A DNA stretch of 64,000 nt from Parietichytrium sp. I65-24A (Eukaryota > Sar > Bigyra > Thraustochytrida > Thraustochytriidae), in assembly GCA_012862575.1 (NCBI GenBank), contig BLSF01000013.1, forward strand, positions 620,001 through 684,000. The letters run 5' to 3'. The translations under genes and the position numbers were made by a program. Below are positions 1 through 10,594 of the stretch, piece after piece. Within the stretch, counting starts at the first letter, position 1; each line of letters opens with the position of its first letter. The notes beneath the pieces were generated by a model. It was not told the DNA's origin. It saw only the letters and a program-made list of their open reading frames with translations, and ran no database searches.

Positions 1-41
1 CCAAGAAGACCGCCGAAAGGCTGGCGCACTTTGGCTTGTAA
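1..41 (+). CDS. possible C-terminal tail of a gene entering from the left
   Basis: From base 3 the plus strand reads KKTAERLAHFGL followed by TAA at 39-41. Lysine-rich, helical-looking residues running straight into a stop at the window edge fit the tail of a protein whose body lies outside. Twelve codons cannot identify a family and the frame could be open by chance. Confidence 0.3.
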   Translation, partial: KKTAERLAHFGL

Positions 42-1084
42 GGAGCAAAGAAAGACAGAAAGAACTCTGTTCTGAACCAATTATCCGAGAATCTTACCGG
101 TACAGTTAATAGTGATGATTGAATTCATGCTTCACGTGTCGAGAGAACGCAGGAATTTTATTTGACGTGAGTGAGCAGACCGTCAGTTTCCCCCCGAGCG
201 GCGCACGGCGCGCGTGTGTGTGTCTGTCTCTGTCTCTGCCAGTGTGCGGTATAGACATGAACAGACTGAGTGATTGGGCTTGATTGACAATGAGACTCTG
301 AAACATTGCAGGTTGGGGAGGAGGATCGAGTACTGAGTACTGGTAGTCGATCAGTAGGCGATGCTTCATGAGACGGCGCTCTCTATCACTGCGGCATCTA
401 GGCACGGCAGTCGAGGACCGGAAGGATGGACGGGAAAGTCTTGGGATGGTACTAGTACAGATGGAACAGCGCAACGATGGTCTATTGAGTTGTACACTAA
501 CATGAGTATCGGTACCGGTACCACCGGTACGGGATGGTACGGGTACATCGGAGGAGAAAGGCGTTCATCACAAACAATCAGCTCTTGGCAAGGGGACTGC
601 CTAATAGCTAGCTATACATATTGAATTGCCTTAGGGGCACGGGACATCACGGGACAACTGCATTCTGAGTGCAAAAGTAGTATGCCATTCGCTCGGCCGT
701 GGTCAAGACGAAAGCACGAGTTGTTACTGTTGGAAGGCCAGTCGGTCAGTACGTATACTCTGAACCTGAGGAATGGAGAGGAGAAGCACTCGCTCGCGGA
801 AAAATCTCTTGAAAAAATCAGGCCTCCGCGGATCCTGGGCATCCCAGGAATTTTCGTGGGCAGTGACGCTACATCACTCAAGTCGTGTCCCATGCGTTCG
901 TGTGTAAGAATTTGACAGTGAGATTACGTTTATCAATCTTCATCAAACCCTGAACGCGATGTCCGAGCGATACGGTGAATAGAAAGGAATTCGACGACGA
1001 GGACAGCTTGCAGAGAGAAAGAGAATTTCCTCAACCTTGCCCAAGTCCTGGCAAATTCCAATTCGGAAAGAGAGGCTCGTGGCG
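42..1084. other. intergenic, no gene seen
   Basis: About 1 kb with only short, compositionally random open frames. It holds a GT/CT-rich simple tract near 211-240 and a KpnI-like palindromic cluster of GGTACC/CCGGTA units at 505-545. No convincing exon was found on either strand. Confidence 0.5.
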
Positions 1085-4029
1085 ATGGAGGGATCACAGA
1101 TGGCGGTGTGGTACGTTTCTTTCCAAGAATATATTTGATATTTGTGTTTGTTGGTCTGACAAGGCCCTCTCCGCGCCAAAGGCTCGTCTCGAGGTGTAAA
1201 TCAGCGTACTATGGAGGAAACGAAAGCGCTGCAAAGCTTGGACTTGTCGTGATCATTTCGATCTTTTGGGCCAAACTAGCCGGACATGAGCAACTGGCAC
1301 AAGTTATGGTCCTCACTTCCACAGCTCTGGCATTGCTCCTGTATTATATCACTCAGTATCGCATGAAGCATCGGGAGTCAGAGTCCGCAGATGAAGATCC
1401 TTTTAAAAGAATTGCAGAGCTGGGAATCAAAATCAAGTCGCGGAAAGCAAAGGCAAAGGATGAGCATCTCCGAAGTTTACCTCTTGATCTGGACGCCCTC
1501 GAGGTGCTACTTGCAGATATGCAAAGAAACCCAGCGGAGGAATTTGCAGAGTTTATGGATGCCGTGTCGCTCGCCAAGAGCTCTCACGAAACACTCCAAA
1601 ACCTTCATTTTGAGGCAGGAAACAATGAAGAATTCAAGCGCCATAAAGATGATTTCCACGAGAACATCGAGCGAGTCCTCCAGACAGATGTTAAGACGAT
1701 CCAGGACATTTTCAACACAAAAATTCAGATCTGGCGGAGGGGGTTGGCTCAGTTCGTGGGCCCCGGCCTTCAACTCAGTGAAGTTGACACGTTCAGTTCG
1801 AGGGCCTTCGATGCATTCGAGTTTCGGAGCACCTGCGCACAGACTCAGGGACGACTCCGGATAGCAAGAAATACTTTACGAACGTGGCGCGAAGGTAGCG
1901 AGTTGAAGGATTTAGAACGCGCTTCGAGCAAAGCTTTAGAGCAACTGCAACAAGTTGACAGCAATCTAGACACGAAGGACAGGCGTCAAGCCAATCCTAG
2001 CATTGTGCTTGCATTGGATGCTTTGGAGAGGGAGCACAACTTTCTGAGTGACGGCCATGCGGACTTTCCTGTCTCAGAAATCGAGCACTGTTTAAAACAC
2101 GTTCTCCATGCCTACGTTCATTTCGAGATCCCCAGGTTCTTGGAGTGGAGCCGCGCACAACCAAAAATACTTAAAGACCTTTGGACTTCTTACGCTACCG
2201 CAGAGGAACAGTCCATGGAACAGCTGGAAGAGTTATCAGAATGCCTTCACGGTATCGTGGACGAGATAAAAAAGAGCGAGCGTGAGTTGGACAAACTCCA
2301 TAGAACAATCGCTCGACAAAGGCACGAGGATGAGGGCTTGGCGGCTCGGAAACGTGAGCTCGAGGTGCACATCGAGACACAATGCGATGACATGGAAGAC
2401 ATTTTCCAAATAGTGATGGAAAACCGGGCTGCGCTTTTGCGCGCAGCCGAAAGCCACAATCCGGAGCTTCTGTTACGGTGGAAGCAAAACTTGAACTTAA
2501 TCAATATACCTGGCGAAGATGCGCTGCAAGTGCGCGACATTCTTCTTGAGGGAACTTGTGTGCACGACTTTGATGTAATTCACTCCCTCGGAATGAAACC
2601 GGGAAGAAAAGTGGAATTGGTCTTGGACGGGATGTCATCCGATGTGAAGGTCCTGGAATCCTATTATCTCGCGGAAAAGGACGCACAAATATGTTTCTTG
2701 CGGCATTGCGCAATCCTGAGCTCTTCTCAAGATGATAGCACAGCCCGGTCAACTGGCGTCTTTGTGGACGTTGTAGATGATGGAGCAACTAAGATACTCG
2801 GGTGCATCATCATGCCCTTTTACGAAAAGACCCTTGCCACATGGCTAGAGGATACACCACCACAAGCAAGAGAATTATCCACGTGCAAGTCCCTGGCTCT
2901 TGAGATTCTCCGCGGCCTTGAAATGATTCACTCGAAAGGGCACGTGCACGGCGGGTTGCAGCCGCAAAACATCTTTCTAACGCGAGAATATCGTGTAGTC
3001 CTCGGGGGCTATGGAAAGGTTGGCTCGGGATGCTGGTTGGCGGCAAGAAATATGCAGGCGACGCGAGAGTCTGTCGCCCAGAAGCTGGATATTTACGCCT
3101 ATGGAAACATCGTGCGGCGAATGCTTGATGGTCTCGAAGATAACAGCAAATATTTCGAGGAATTTCTGTCCAGACTTACTGCCGAACTTCCCGAGTCGCG
3201 TCTGACAGCTTTTGAGGCTCTTCGGAGCCCATTCTTCAACATCGAGCCTGCAAAGAGCAGGAGCTGCACAACCTGTGAAGAAATTTATCTTGTGACAAGG
3301 ACCATCACATGTGGGAATGAGGAGCATACTTTCTGCGAGGAATGCCTTGTCAACATGGTGGGAAATGTGAGACCTGAATCAGTCGCGATGAATGGTAGTG
3401 TGAAGTGTTGCATGCCTGATTGTGAAGGTATCCTGTCCTCGAGTGCAATTGCATCTTTACTACCCAAGGATCGATGGGAATCAATCATCAAAGTCGTGAC
3501 TGAAAAGCAAGAGCTCATTTTCCAGCGCGAGCTAGAAGAGACTTTAGAACGTGAACGCAAGAAGATTTTGGATAAGCGTGAACAAGCTCTGCGCAAACAC
3601 CAGAACCACATCACTGACAATATTCTTACGTTGAAGTGCCCATCATGCCGCAGGGCTTTCTTGGATTTCGACGCATGCTTTGCAATCCAGTGCCTCGATA
3701 AAGACGGACGCGGTTGTCACAAGTTCTTTTGCGCTTGGTGTCTCACAGCTTGCAATGATGGCCGGGCTGCACACCTGCACGTGGCAAACTGTCCGTCCAA
3801 TCGCTCGAGACACGATCAAAACCACGCCCCATACCAAGGCGACCACGCAAAGCGCATGGAAGAGATGAAAAAATTGTGTGCCAAGAGGCTGGGCGACTAC
3901 TGGCACGCCGAGATCTCCCGCGAAGCGGAAGACATACGGCAAGAGCTCAAGACCTTCCTCGTCCCCCACCACGACATGATCAACTTTGGCGTTCTGCCCC
4001 GTGCCCTGAGAGATTATCTCCTGTCATAG
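1085..4029 (+). CDS. membrane-anchored coiled-coil / pseudokinase / RING-IBR-type protein
   Basis: The protein has hydrophobic segments near the N terminus (nt 1225-1350), a long helical coiled-coil region (about nt 1400-2450), a protein-kinase-like lobe (about nt 2560-3240) and a cysteine-rich end. The kinase lobe looks dead. The HRDLKPEN loop reads HGGLQPQNIFL and the DFG position reads GGYG, so the catalytic Asp, the loop Lys and the metal-binding Asp are all absent. The end carries a RING-like CxxC...HTFCxxC block (nt 3265-3360) and an IBR-like block with CPSC, HKFFCAWC and a final HVANC (nt 3637-3800), as in RING-between-RING ubiquitin ligases. Two starts are possible. A spliced start at 1085 (MEGSQMAVW, intron 1111-1181, GTACGT...AG) gives about 957 residues. 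An unspliced ATG at 1108 gives 973 residues with an extra hydrophobic N terminus. Inferred role: a membrane-tethered E3 ligase or scaffold. The coding call is firm; the function is moderate. Confidence 0.85.
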
Positions 4030-4236
4030 CCACACACACCCTTTTCCGGCCCAATGAACTGCAACAGCCAAACGACAGAGCCCAACTCGACCGAAACATT
4101 ACACCATCTTCCCAACCCCGTTGTCTATTTTACCATTGTCCCGTTCCCATATCCCCTATCCCCTTTGCCCACTCACTCCCACCCCGCAGGCTTGAAACGT
4201 TTCCTTCTGTTCTTCTGTTCAGGGCGCCAAGCGGAG

Positions 4237-7200
4237 ATGGAGCGCCACGGCAACGAGAGGGCGCCTTGGCACCATGTGAGCGTGGCCAGCGCGAAGGATC
4301 TCCAGCGCGCCGCGCGGCTGATCTCCTGCGGAGCAAGGAGCTTGAGGTGCGTTCCGACTCTACCACTGGCAGTCGCAGTGTCGCTGCTTGCTGTTTCATG
4401 TCGGCATGTGTGTGTTTGTGTGTTTGTGTAAAGGCCGAGCGCCGTTGTGTTCTTGTGTTCATGTGTTCATGTGTTCTTGTGCTCTTGTGCTCTTGTGTTC
4501 TCGTGGTCTGACGTTTGCTGAGGCGTGATGCAGGGTGGCGGAGCATCCCAGCTTCGGGGGGCGCTGGGAGCTTGTCGGACTTGCGCTCGCGGGGGCGCCG
4601 GGGACCGAGCGGGTGAGGTATGTTGGTTGTTGGGTGGTGGGGTCCTCCGAGAATGTACGGTTGAGACGGCGAATGGTGCGCGACTGACAGCATTGTGGAC
4701 GGCTGGAAAGTGTCGTGGGCACAGGCGGCAGCTTGCCAGGGATTGTGGCGGTTTTGGAGGCGCTAAAGAATGCCCCCGCGTTGGCGGAACTTAGGTAAGG
4801 GCTGCGAAAGAGTGGCTGGGGACTGAGTGCCCTGCGGATGTCGACTACTGCTGACGCGTCAATTTGGGCGATGCTTTCCTCTTGCGACATAACAGTTTTT
4901 ACAATGTGGAGGTGAGCACTGCGGAGACAACCGTGCTACGGTCGAGCTTGAGGTCTCCATCTTCCCTGACAAGCTTGGTGTGAGTCGTTCGGAGAGGATG
5001 TCGGTCGTGCGAGCTTGGGGACTAACGTTCGAGAGCAGGCTTGAGAGCTGCGGAATTGACGCAAGGGGTGCGCGCGAGCTTGCTGATGGGCTTCGAAGCA
5101 ACTCATTCGTAAAGTATCTTCGGTACGTGAACCTTTTCTTGTATGCTCTCTCCGACTTGCCTCCGTTAAATCATTACTCATTGCGATTCAATGTTTGTAC
5201 GTACGTGCAATACAGACTGAGGGACAACAAAATGTACACCGATGGCGCGATCGCAATCGCAGAACTACTTCGAGCGAATGGGACCATCATTTTACTGGAG
5301 TAAGTTTGCGGAAGAGTGTCCTTTCGTTTTGCACATAGCGAGGTGAGTTTTATGTACTGACTGCATCTTGTTTATTTCTCAAAGCCTCGGCTTGGTCGAA
5401 GCCTCGGTGGAAGGGGCAGAGAGCTTTGCGGGGACTCTCGCAGTCAATTCCACTCTACAGGAGCTGAGGTGAGAACGGCTAAAATGCTGCGTTGGAACTC
5501 ATTGCAATCAGAGGTGACTAACAAGAGCGTTGTGGCCAGGCTTGATTGCAATTCACTTCAAGACGAAGGCGCGTGTGCAATTGCGGATGCATTAAGTGCG
5601 AATCGCACTCTGCAAGTACTGATGTGAGCTCATGGCTTTTGGGGACTACATAGTTGATTCAGATTGCTAACTTTGATATGCTGAAAGACTGGACTGTAAC
5701 GCCATAACGTGCAAAGGCGCATCTGCTCTAGCCCGGGCATTGGAATGCAACTCCTCTTTAACCGAACTTGGGTAAGTGTCGCAATCAACGATGCAGGAGA
5801 GCAGAGCGAACCTCTAATCCGAAATTTGTAGCATGGTGTCAAACTCTGTGGGGACTGAAGGTGTACACGCGCTCGCCCGGGCCTTGACTTCAAACTCGAC
5901 TTTAAGCAAATTTGAGTAAGTGCTGCTTGCGTTTCAAATAAAATAGGGAAATGTTTCTCTACAAGCAAGTCTGACGCAAGTACTTTATGATGATAGTATC
6001 GCATACAATAGCATTGGACAGGACGGGGTCATTGTGCTTGCAAGAAGCCTGGAGAAGAATCATGGCGTCATCACGCTCGGGTAAGTGTTGATTCAGGTTT
6101 ACCGAAGATTGGATACAGTTTCAATTAACACATAGATGCCCTTGAAAACAGACTTGGTTCAAACAAAGCAGGGCTGCCAGGTAGCCTTGCGATGAAGAAG
6201 AGCCTCCTGGCCAATACAACTCTCAAAGTGTTGCAGTAAGTTTGTTTCGGCTGAGCAGACGTTTTTGAGACAGAATTCAAGGAAGCACTCTCACTCTCAC
6301 CGTCACCTTCAGCTTCCACTCCAGTCATATGACCTCTGCTGGGGGCGCAGAGTTTGCCAGTGCACTCGCGCTTAGTCGCACTTTGATACACTTGAAGTAG
6401 GTTGCTTCGCGCTAGAAGGGAGGTCTTGAGCTCGGTTCTGATATGTCTGTGTAGCCTTGAGTTCAGCTTGTTGTATTCGAAAGGGGTCGTCGCAATTGCC
6501 GAGGCGCTTCAAAGCAACTCCACCCTTGTATCTCTAAAGTAAGTGATTCCCTTCAGACTCTGTGGAAGGTCACCATCGTTTTCTCACTTGCCTTCCGCTC
6601 TCTTTAGTCTAGCTGTTAATGAAGGTGGAGATGCCGGAGCCATCGCTCTTGCTGTAGCCCTGAAAGTCAATTCGACACTTGAGTCACTGAAGTGAGTTGC
6701 TCTGTCAAGCGAAGATCGTTTCCTCCGAACCGCTAATTTGTCTGGACTGATTGACCTCGCAAAGTCTTTCGAGCAACAGAATTTCCTTTTCCGGGGCAAG
6801 TGCGCTTGCAGAGATGCTCAAATCAAACAGTAAAATAAAGACCCTGAAGTGAGTTGCTACTGACGCATGATCCGCTGTTTCGATGTACTGATTGAGAGCT
6901 GAGTGACAATCAAGTCTTGGGAAGAACCTTATTCGATCGCCAGGAGCGTCTGCGCTTGCCCAACTGCTACCAGTGAGTAGCTTGACTTCCCTCTCGTGAG
7001 TTTGGCCTTTTTAAAAGAGGTTCTCAGCGCCGTGGTTCGAAGTGCTGATCAAAAAACAAATGCTTGCGTCACGTAGCTTGGGTTTCAACAGAATTAATGG
7101 AGATGGTGTATGCGCGTTGGCCGCTGCTTTGGAGTTGCGCACTAAGCTTCTGAGGCTGAGGTACGTTTACTTTGAAGTGCATCATGAAGACCGGTGCTGT

Positions 7201-7644
7201 ATGAACCGCGAACACTCACCTGAACTCTGTTGAGGGGCTCAGCTTAGAAAAAAATCGGTGTCGGGAATCTGGTGCATTGGCTTTTGCATCGACAATCAAA
7301 TCAAATTCCACACTTCTTCACTTGAAGTAAGTTCTTTAGCATCAGCAATCTGGAACAAGTATCTGAACAAACTTATCGTTTCCTGTTCGGAATGTCTGTA
7401 TGCAAGTCTCCGTGCGTGCCGCATCGGCGCGAAAGGCAGGGACGCCATTGTGGAGGCGCTGAACGATAACTCCACTCTGACGAGTGTTAAGTAAGTTCTG
7501 TCGACGAAGCCTGTCCGCATGCCTTGAGCTGACAAGATGAGCTTTAATTGGAATAGTCTGAAGGACAACGTTCGTGATGGTGAAACCTGGCAGCTCCGTG
7601 CCGAACAGCACGCCCTGGATGGCGTGCGAAACTTGGAGATTTAA
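4237..7644 (+). CDS. 21-exon ribonuclease-inhibitor-type LRR protein, one repeat per exon
   Basis: The spliced product is 601 residues. Exons: 4237-4346, 4534-4612, 4691-4794, 4896-4979, 5039-5122, 5216-5299, 5385-5468, 5540-5623, 5688-5771, 5832-5915, 5997-6080, 6152-6235, 6313-6396, 6455-6538, 6608-6691, 6765-6848, 6915-6995, 7077-7160, 7243-7326, 7407-7490, 7557-7644. Exons 4-20 are each exactly 84 bp (one is 81), all bounded by phase-2 introns of 58-101 bp. Nearly all donors are GTRAGT or a close variant and all acceptors are AG. Each exon encodes one LRR of the type NLxxNxIxxxGAxALAxALxxNSTLxxL, giving 17 repeats. This is the RI/NLRC-type repeat, which forms a horseshoe for protein binding. 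No NACHT, signal peptide or membrane segment is visible, so the product is probably a soluble scaffold. Splice phases agree at every junction, which supports the model strongly. The first three exons are less certain. Confidence 0.9.
4440..4500 (+). repeat. TGTGTTC/TGTGCTC simple repeat in intron 1 of the LRR gene
   Basis: Near-tandem 6-12 bp units (GTGTTCATGT, GTGCTCTTGT) fill part of the first and longest intron of this gene (4347-4533). It is simple-sequence expansion with no coding signal. Confidence 0.7.
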
Positions 7645-9340
7645 GAAAAAAAAAGAGAGAGGCTGATTTATGTATAGCTGCAGAACAGTAAAACAAAAGG
7701 CAATAAAGGGTCTTCAAAATCTGATCTTCCTTTTGACTGTGTATTGTGGAACATAAACATTTCGGTTACTTAGCCGGTTGGTCGTTCGCTCAAAGGCACG
7801 AAAGTGAGCTGTGCCTTCCTGCGCATCAGATGTACGATCGAACACTCTGACGCCTTCAAAAATTAAACGTGTGCACAAAAACAGTTAGCCCGTCACCTTC
7901 ACCACTCAAACACTCCACGCAACCTGCCAGACTGCTCGACCTGAGCCAGCTTTTTTCATCGCGACACGACAATGAATTTCCGAAGTCCATGTGATATGAA
8001 GATATAAGGTTTGTAAAGAGAGTCAGACTCTTTGATGGAGCATGCGTAACAAGGATCATAAGCTCCTTTTTCGGAAACGGTTTTTGCCGATTATTATAGT
8101 CATCATGTATTAAGAACCAGAAGGTCCATATCACATGTGTGGCACACGGCCCCCCAGCCCCGCGAGACAATTTGCCGAAGCAGCTCTTGGGGCTCAAAAC
8201 TTGGGGCGATGCATTACTATCGCATCTAGAATAATCCGGAATCTAGTGGTGACCCTTTCAGGTCGCAGATTCTGGGAGATAAGAAGATGCCCTTCCGCCA
8301 GTCCAAAACAACCAACTCATCCGCCTTTCGCACAATCCATGCGCCAGATCCCGAGTCTCAACTTGCAACGTACCATCGCATCCATACCAACATCGCCCTC
8401 AGCGAGGAGCCAACAGGCTCGACTCGCGTAGCCAGCGGCGTCTCCGAGCCGCAACACGCTCTCCAACTCCGACATGCTCCACCCGCGAGTTATTTAACAG
8501 TAAATCTTCGAGCCATTCAGCAAAGTCGCGTCTTCCGTGTCCCGTCTTTCATGGGCGCATGGGCGCATGGGCCTGCGCAGCGCTGGACCTCTCATGTCAT
8601 CGCGAGAATCGCCAGGTCTTGGTCACTGACCGATTGAAGCATCGATTCAACGATTGAACGATTGAACGATTGAACAATGCGGGACTGCCGAGAGTTGGTT
8701 GGTCGACCACATCACATCTCCAAGGAGCACAGCAATAAGCGAGGGTTACGTGTTATCTACGAAGCGCATGGAAGTATATGAGTATGGGTGGATGAGTGGG
8801 TGAGTAAGTGAGTGAGTGAGTGAATGAGTGGTGGAGGGAAGATAGCTTTTTTGGCGTCCACTCAATTTACCACGACGATTATTGGCTGCAGTAGGCTGCC
8901 GTGGTGTCCACGAGAGCTATGAGAGGTAGTAGCTAGCGAGTACCCATCGTGGACTAGCCAAGTAGATACGCCAGCTACTAGAGCAAGATGAATTATTGGC
9001 CCCATTCGTGAGCTCAAAGTTGACGTTGGTGCAAATGAGAACCGAGAATGCAACGGCTGCAACGGCAACAGAACGGGAACAGGAACAGGAAAAGGAACGA
9101 GTTTTCTGAGATCGTAGATACAGGTTTAGAGCTTTAATTGTTCTTAGCTACAAGCAGCCACGTCGTCACGAAGAAGATCCGGAACCATAGTGTAAAGGAT
9201 CCTGTCGAGTCGACAACAAATCAATCCTCGTGTCGAGATCAATGAGATCAAGCAGTGAAGGTGTTAATACAGGTCAGAAACGTTGGGTTCCGTGGAAGTT
9301 GGTCAGGTCAGATTCTGTGTGTCAGGTGCAAGCTTTGCGC
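7645..9340. other. intergenic between convergent genes
   Basis: This stretch separates the end of the LRR gene from the end of the minus-strand EGF-7TM gene. It holds a CGATTGAA tandem at about 8648-8672 and a degenerate GTGA tetranucleotide tract at about 8790-8832. An open frame at 8287-8634 (116 codons) has mixed codon use and no family resemblance, and is not called as a gene. Confidence 0.5.
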
Positions 9341-10594
9341 CTACTTGCCCCGAGGCCGGTGAAGTCGCGCCGCTGCAATGTAGAGGGCCATCAATGCAGC
9401 AAAGTTTCCGAATATAATGCAAAGATTGACAAAAATGTAAGTCCTACCGCGCACATAAGGCACAAGGGCTGCAAGAAGGAAAGCCACGAACATAGCCGGG
9501 GCAAACGCGAGGACTGCGTTCCTGATCAATCTGATGGTCTTTATTGCTTTTTCGCATGACTGCTTCTCCTCTGTTGTGCACACACCGAGAGCCACTGCTC
9601 GTTCGCAAAGCTCGTCCAGCTTGAGGAAAATTCTGAGGCCGAGCCCAGCCAACGTCATAGCAAAGAACATGTAATCCAGCACAAGAAATGCGAGCCACAA
9701 GATGAAGATCGTGTCCATCCTATACCGCGCTTCCGGGCTATTATCGACTGCATAATAATATCCGCAGGCAAGTACCATAGACACTGGCAAAATGAGCACC
9801 ATGCGAAGCAAGGCAGAACCTTCAATTAGCCCGGGGCGTTGGAGAAAGACATGGTTCTGGGCGTTAATGAGACGCCCGTACACCCTCAGCCCGGGCAAAG
9901 AGCTATACCATGCGTAGAACACGGCCCAGAGCCCTGAGGCTAGAGACGAGGCAAGAGCCGCGAGCCCAAAATCCTGGTAAAAGTTATTCTCAAACCGATG
10001 TGAGCCTTGCGTAGCAGGGATGTAGTACATAAGACTTCCGACTGGATAGAATAAAAAGCACGCCACGGAAAGAACCCCGGCAAGTGCGCGCTTCCGTTTC
10101 CGGCGCGCAGCCATGCGCTTCCTTTGCCCTTCAAAGTCTGGCGCAAGGTGACCTTCCACGCTTTCCGTGTCCGACGTGATCTCGCTCCCCATCTCCATTA
10201 GACTCGAGTGGCTCCCCATCTCCGCGGCGGACCTCACTTTCGCCATTGACACATTAAACGACGCCGACTGATGCGACAGCGCCACTGACGTTCTGTTATC
10301 GGGTCCGAAATTTCCAAATTCTGCCTGCTCGTCCTCTCGATCGTCCGGCAGGCCGCACCTATTGCAGGAAACAAGGATTGCGGACATCAACAGAACCAGC
10401 AGCGACACAAGGATCGCCAGCGCGGACAGGAGCATCTGCAGGTCAACATTCACGCGGCAGTCCCCGTACTGTCTCCAATCATCATTGCCGCTGAACCCGT
10501 ACGGGCAGTCACACACGCCTGTTTCGTTATTGCAAACACCAACCGCGCCCAGAATCGATCCCTGCTCGCAAGTATCGCTGCACACCATCGCCAT
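9341..10594 (-). CDS. EGF-like ectodomain plus seven-transmembrane protein
   Basis: The product is 417 residues. It opens with a short cysteine-rich EGF-like module (CSDTC, then CNNETGVCDC and a final GDC) followed by seven hydrophobic helices. The first helix is set apart from the other six by a polar loop of about 100 residues rich in Ser, Glu and basic clusters such as RKRMAARRKRKR. Charges suggest the EGF module is outside and the large loop is cytosolic. No classical GPCR motif (DRY, NPxxY) was seen, so a receptor role is only inferred from the topology. The ATG at 10594 is the first in frame. No signal peptide precedes the EGF module, so an upstream exon may be missing. Confidence 0.8.
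   Translation of the reverse strand: MAMVCSDTCEQGSILGAVGVCNNETGVCDCPYGFSGNDDWRQYGDCRVNVDLQMLLSALAILVSLLVLLMSAILVSCNRCGLPDDREDEQAEFGNFGPDNRTSVALSHQSASFNVSMAKVRSAAEMGSHSSLMEMGSEITSDTESVEGHLAPDFEGQRKRMAARRKRKRALAGVLSVACFLFYPVGSLMYYIPATQGSHRFENNFYQDFGLAALASSLASGLWAVFYAWYSSLPGLRVYGRLINAQNHVFLQRPGLIEGSALLRMVLILPVSMVLACGYYYAVDNSPEARYRMDTIFILWLAFLVLDYMFFAMTLAGLGLRIFLKLDELCERAVALGVCTTEEKQSCEKAIKTIRLIRNAVLAFAPAMFVAFLLAALVPYVRGRTYIFVNLCIIFGNFAALMALYIAAARLHRPRGK

Noticed and set aside
4896-7490. Regular units every 130-180 bp, first considered as a CRISPR-like or satellite array
   Set aside because: The unit is a coding LRR exon with diverged sequence and consensus splice sites, and the interspersed pieces are introns.
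8287-8637. 116-codon plus-strand frame
   Set aside because: No domain, mixed codon use, low-complexity end, no splice support; treated as intergenic.
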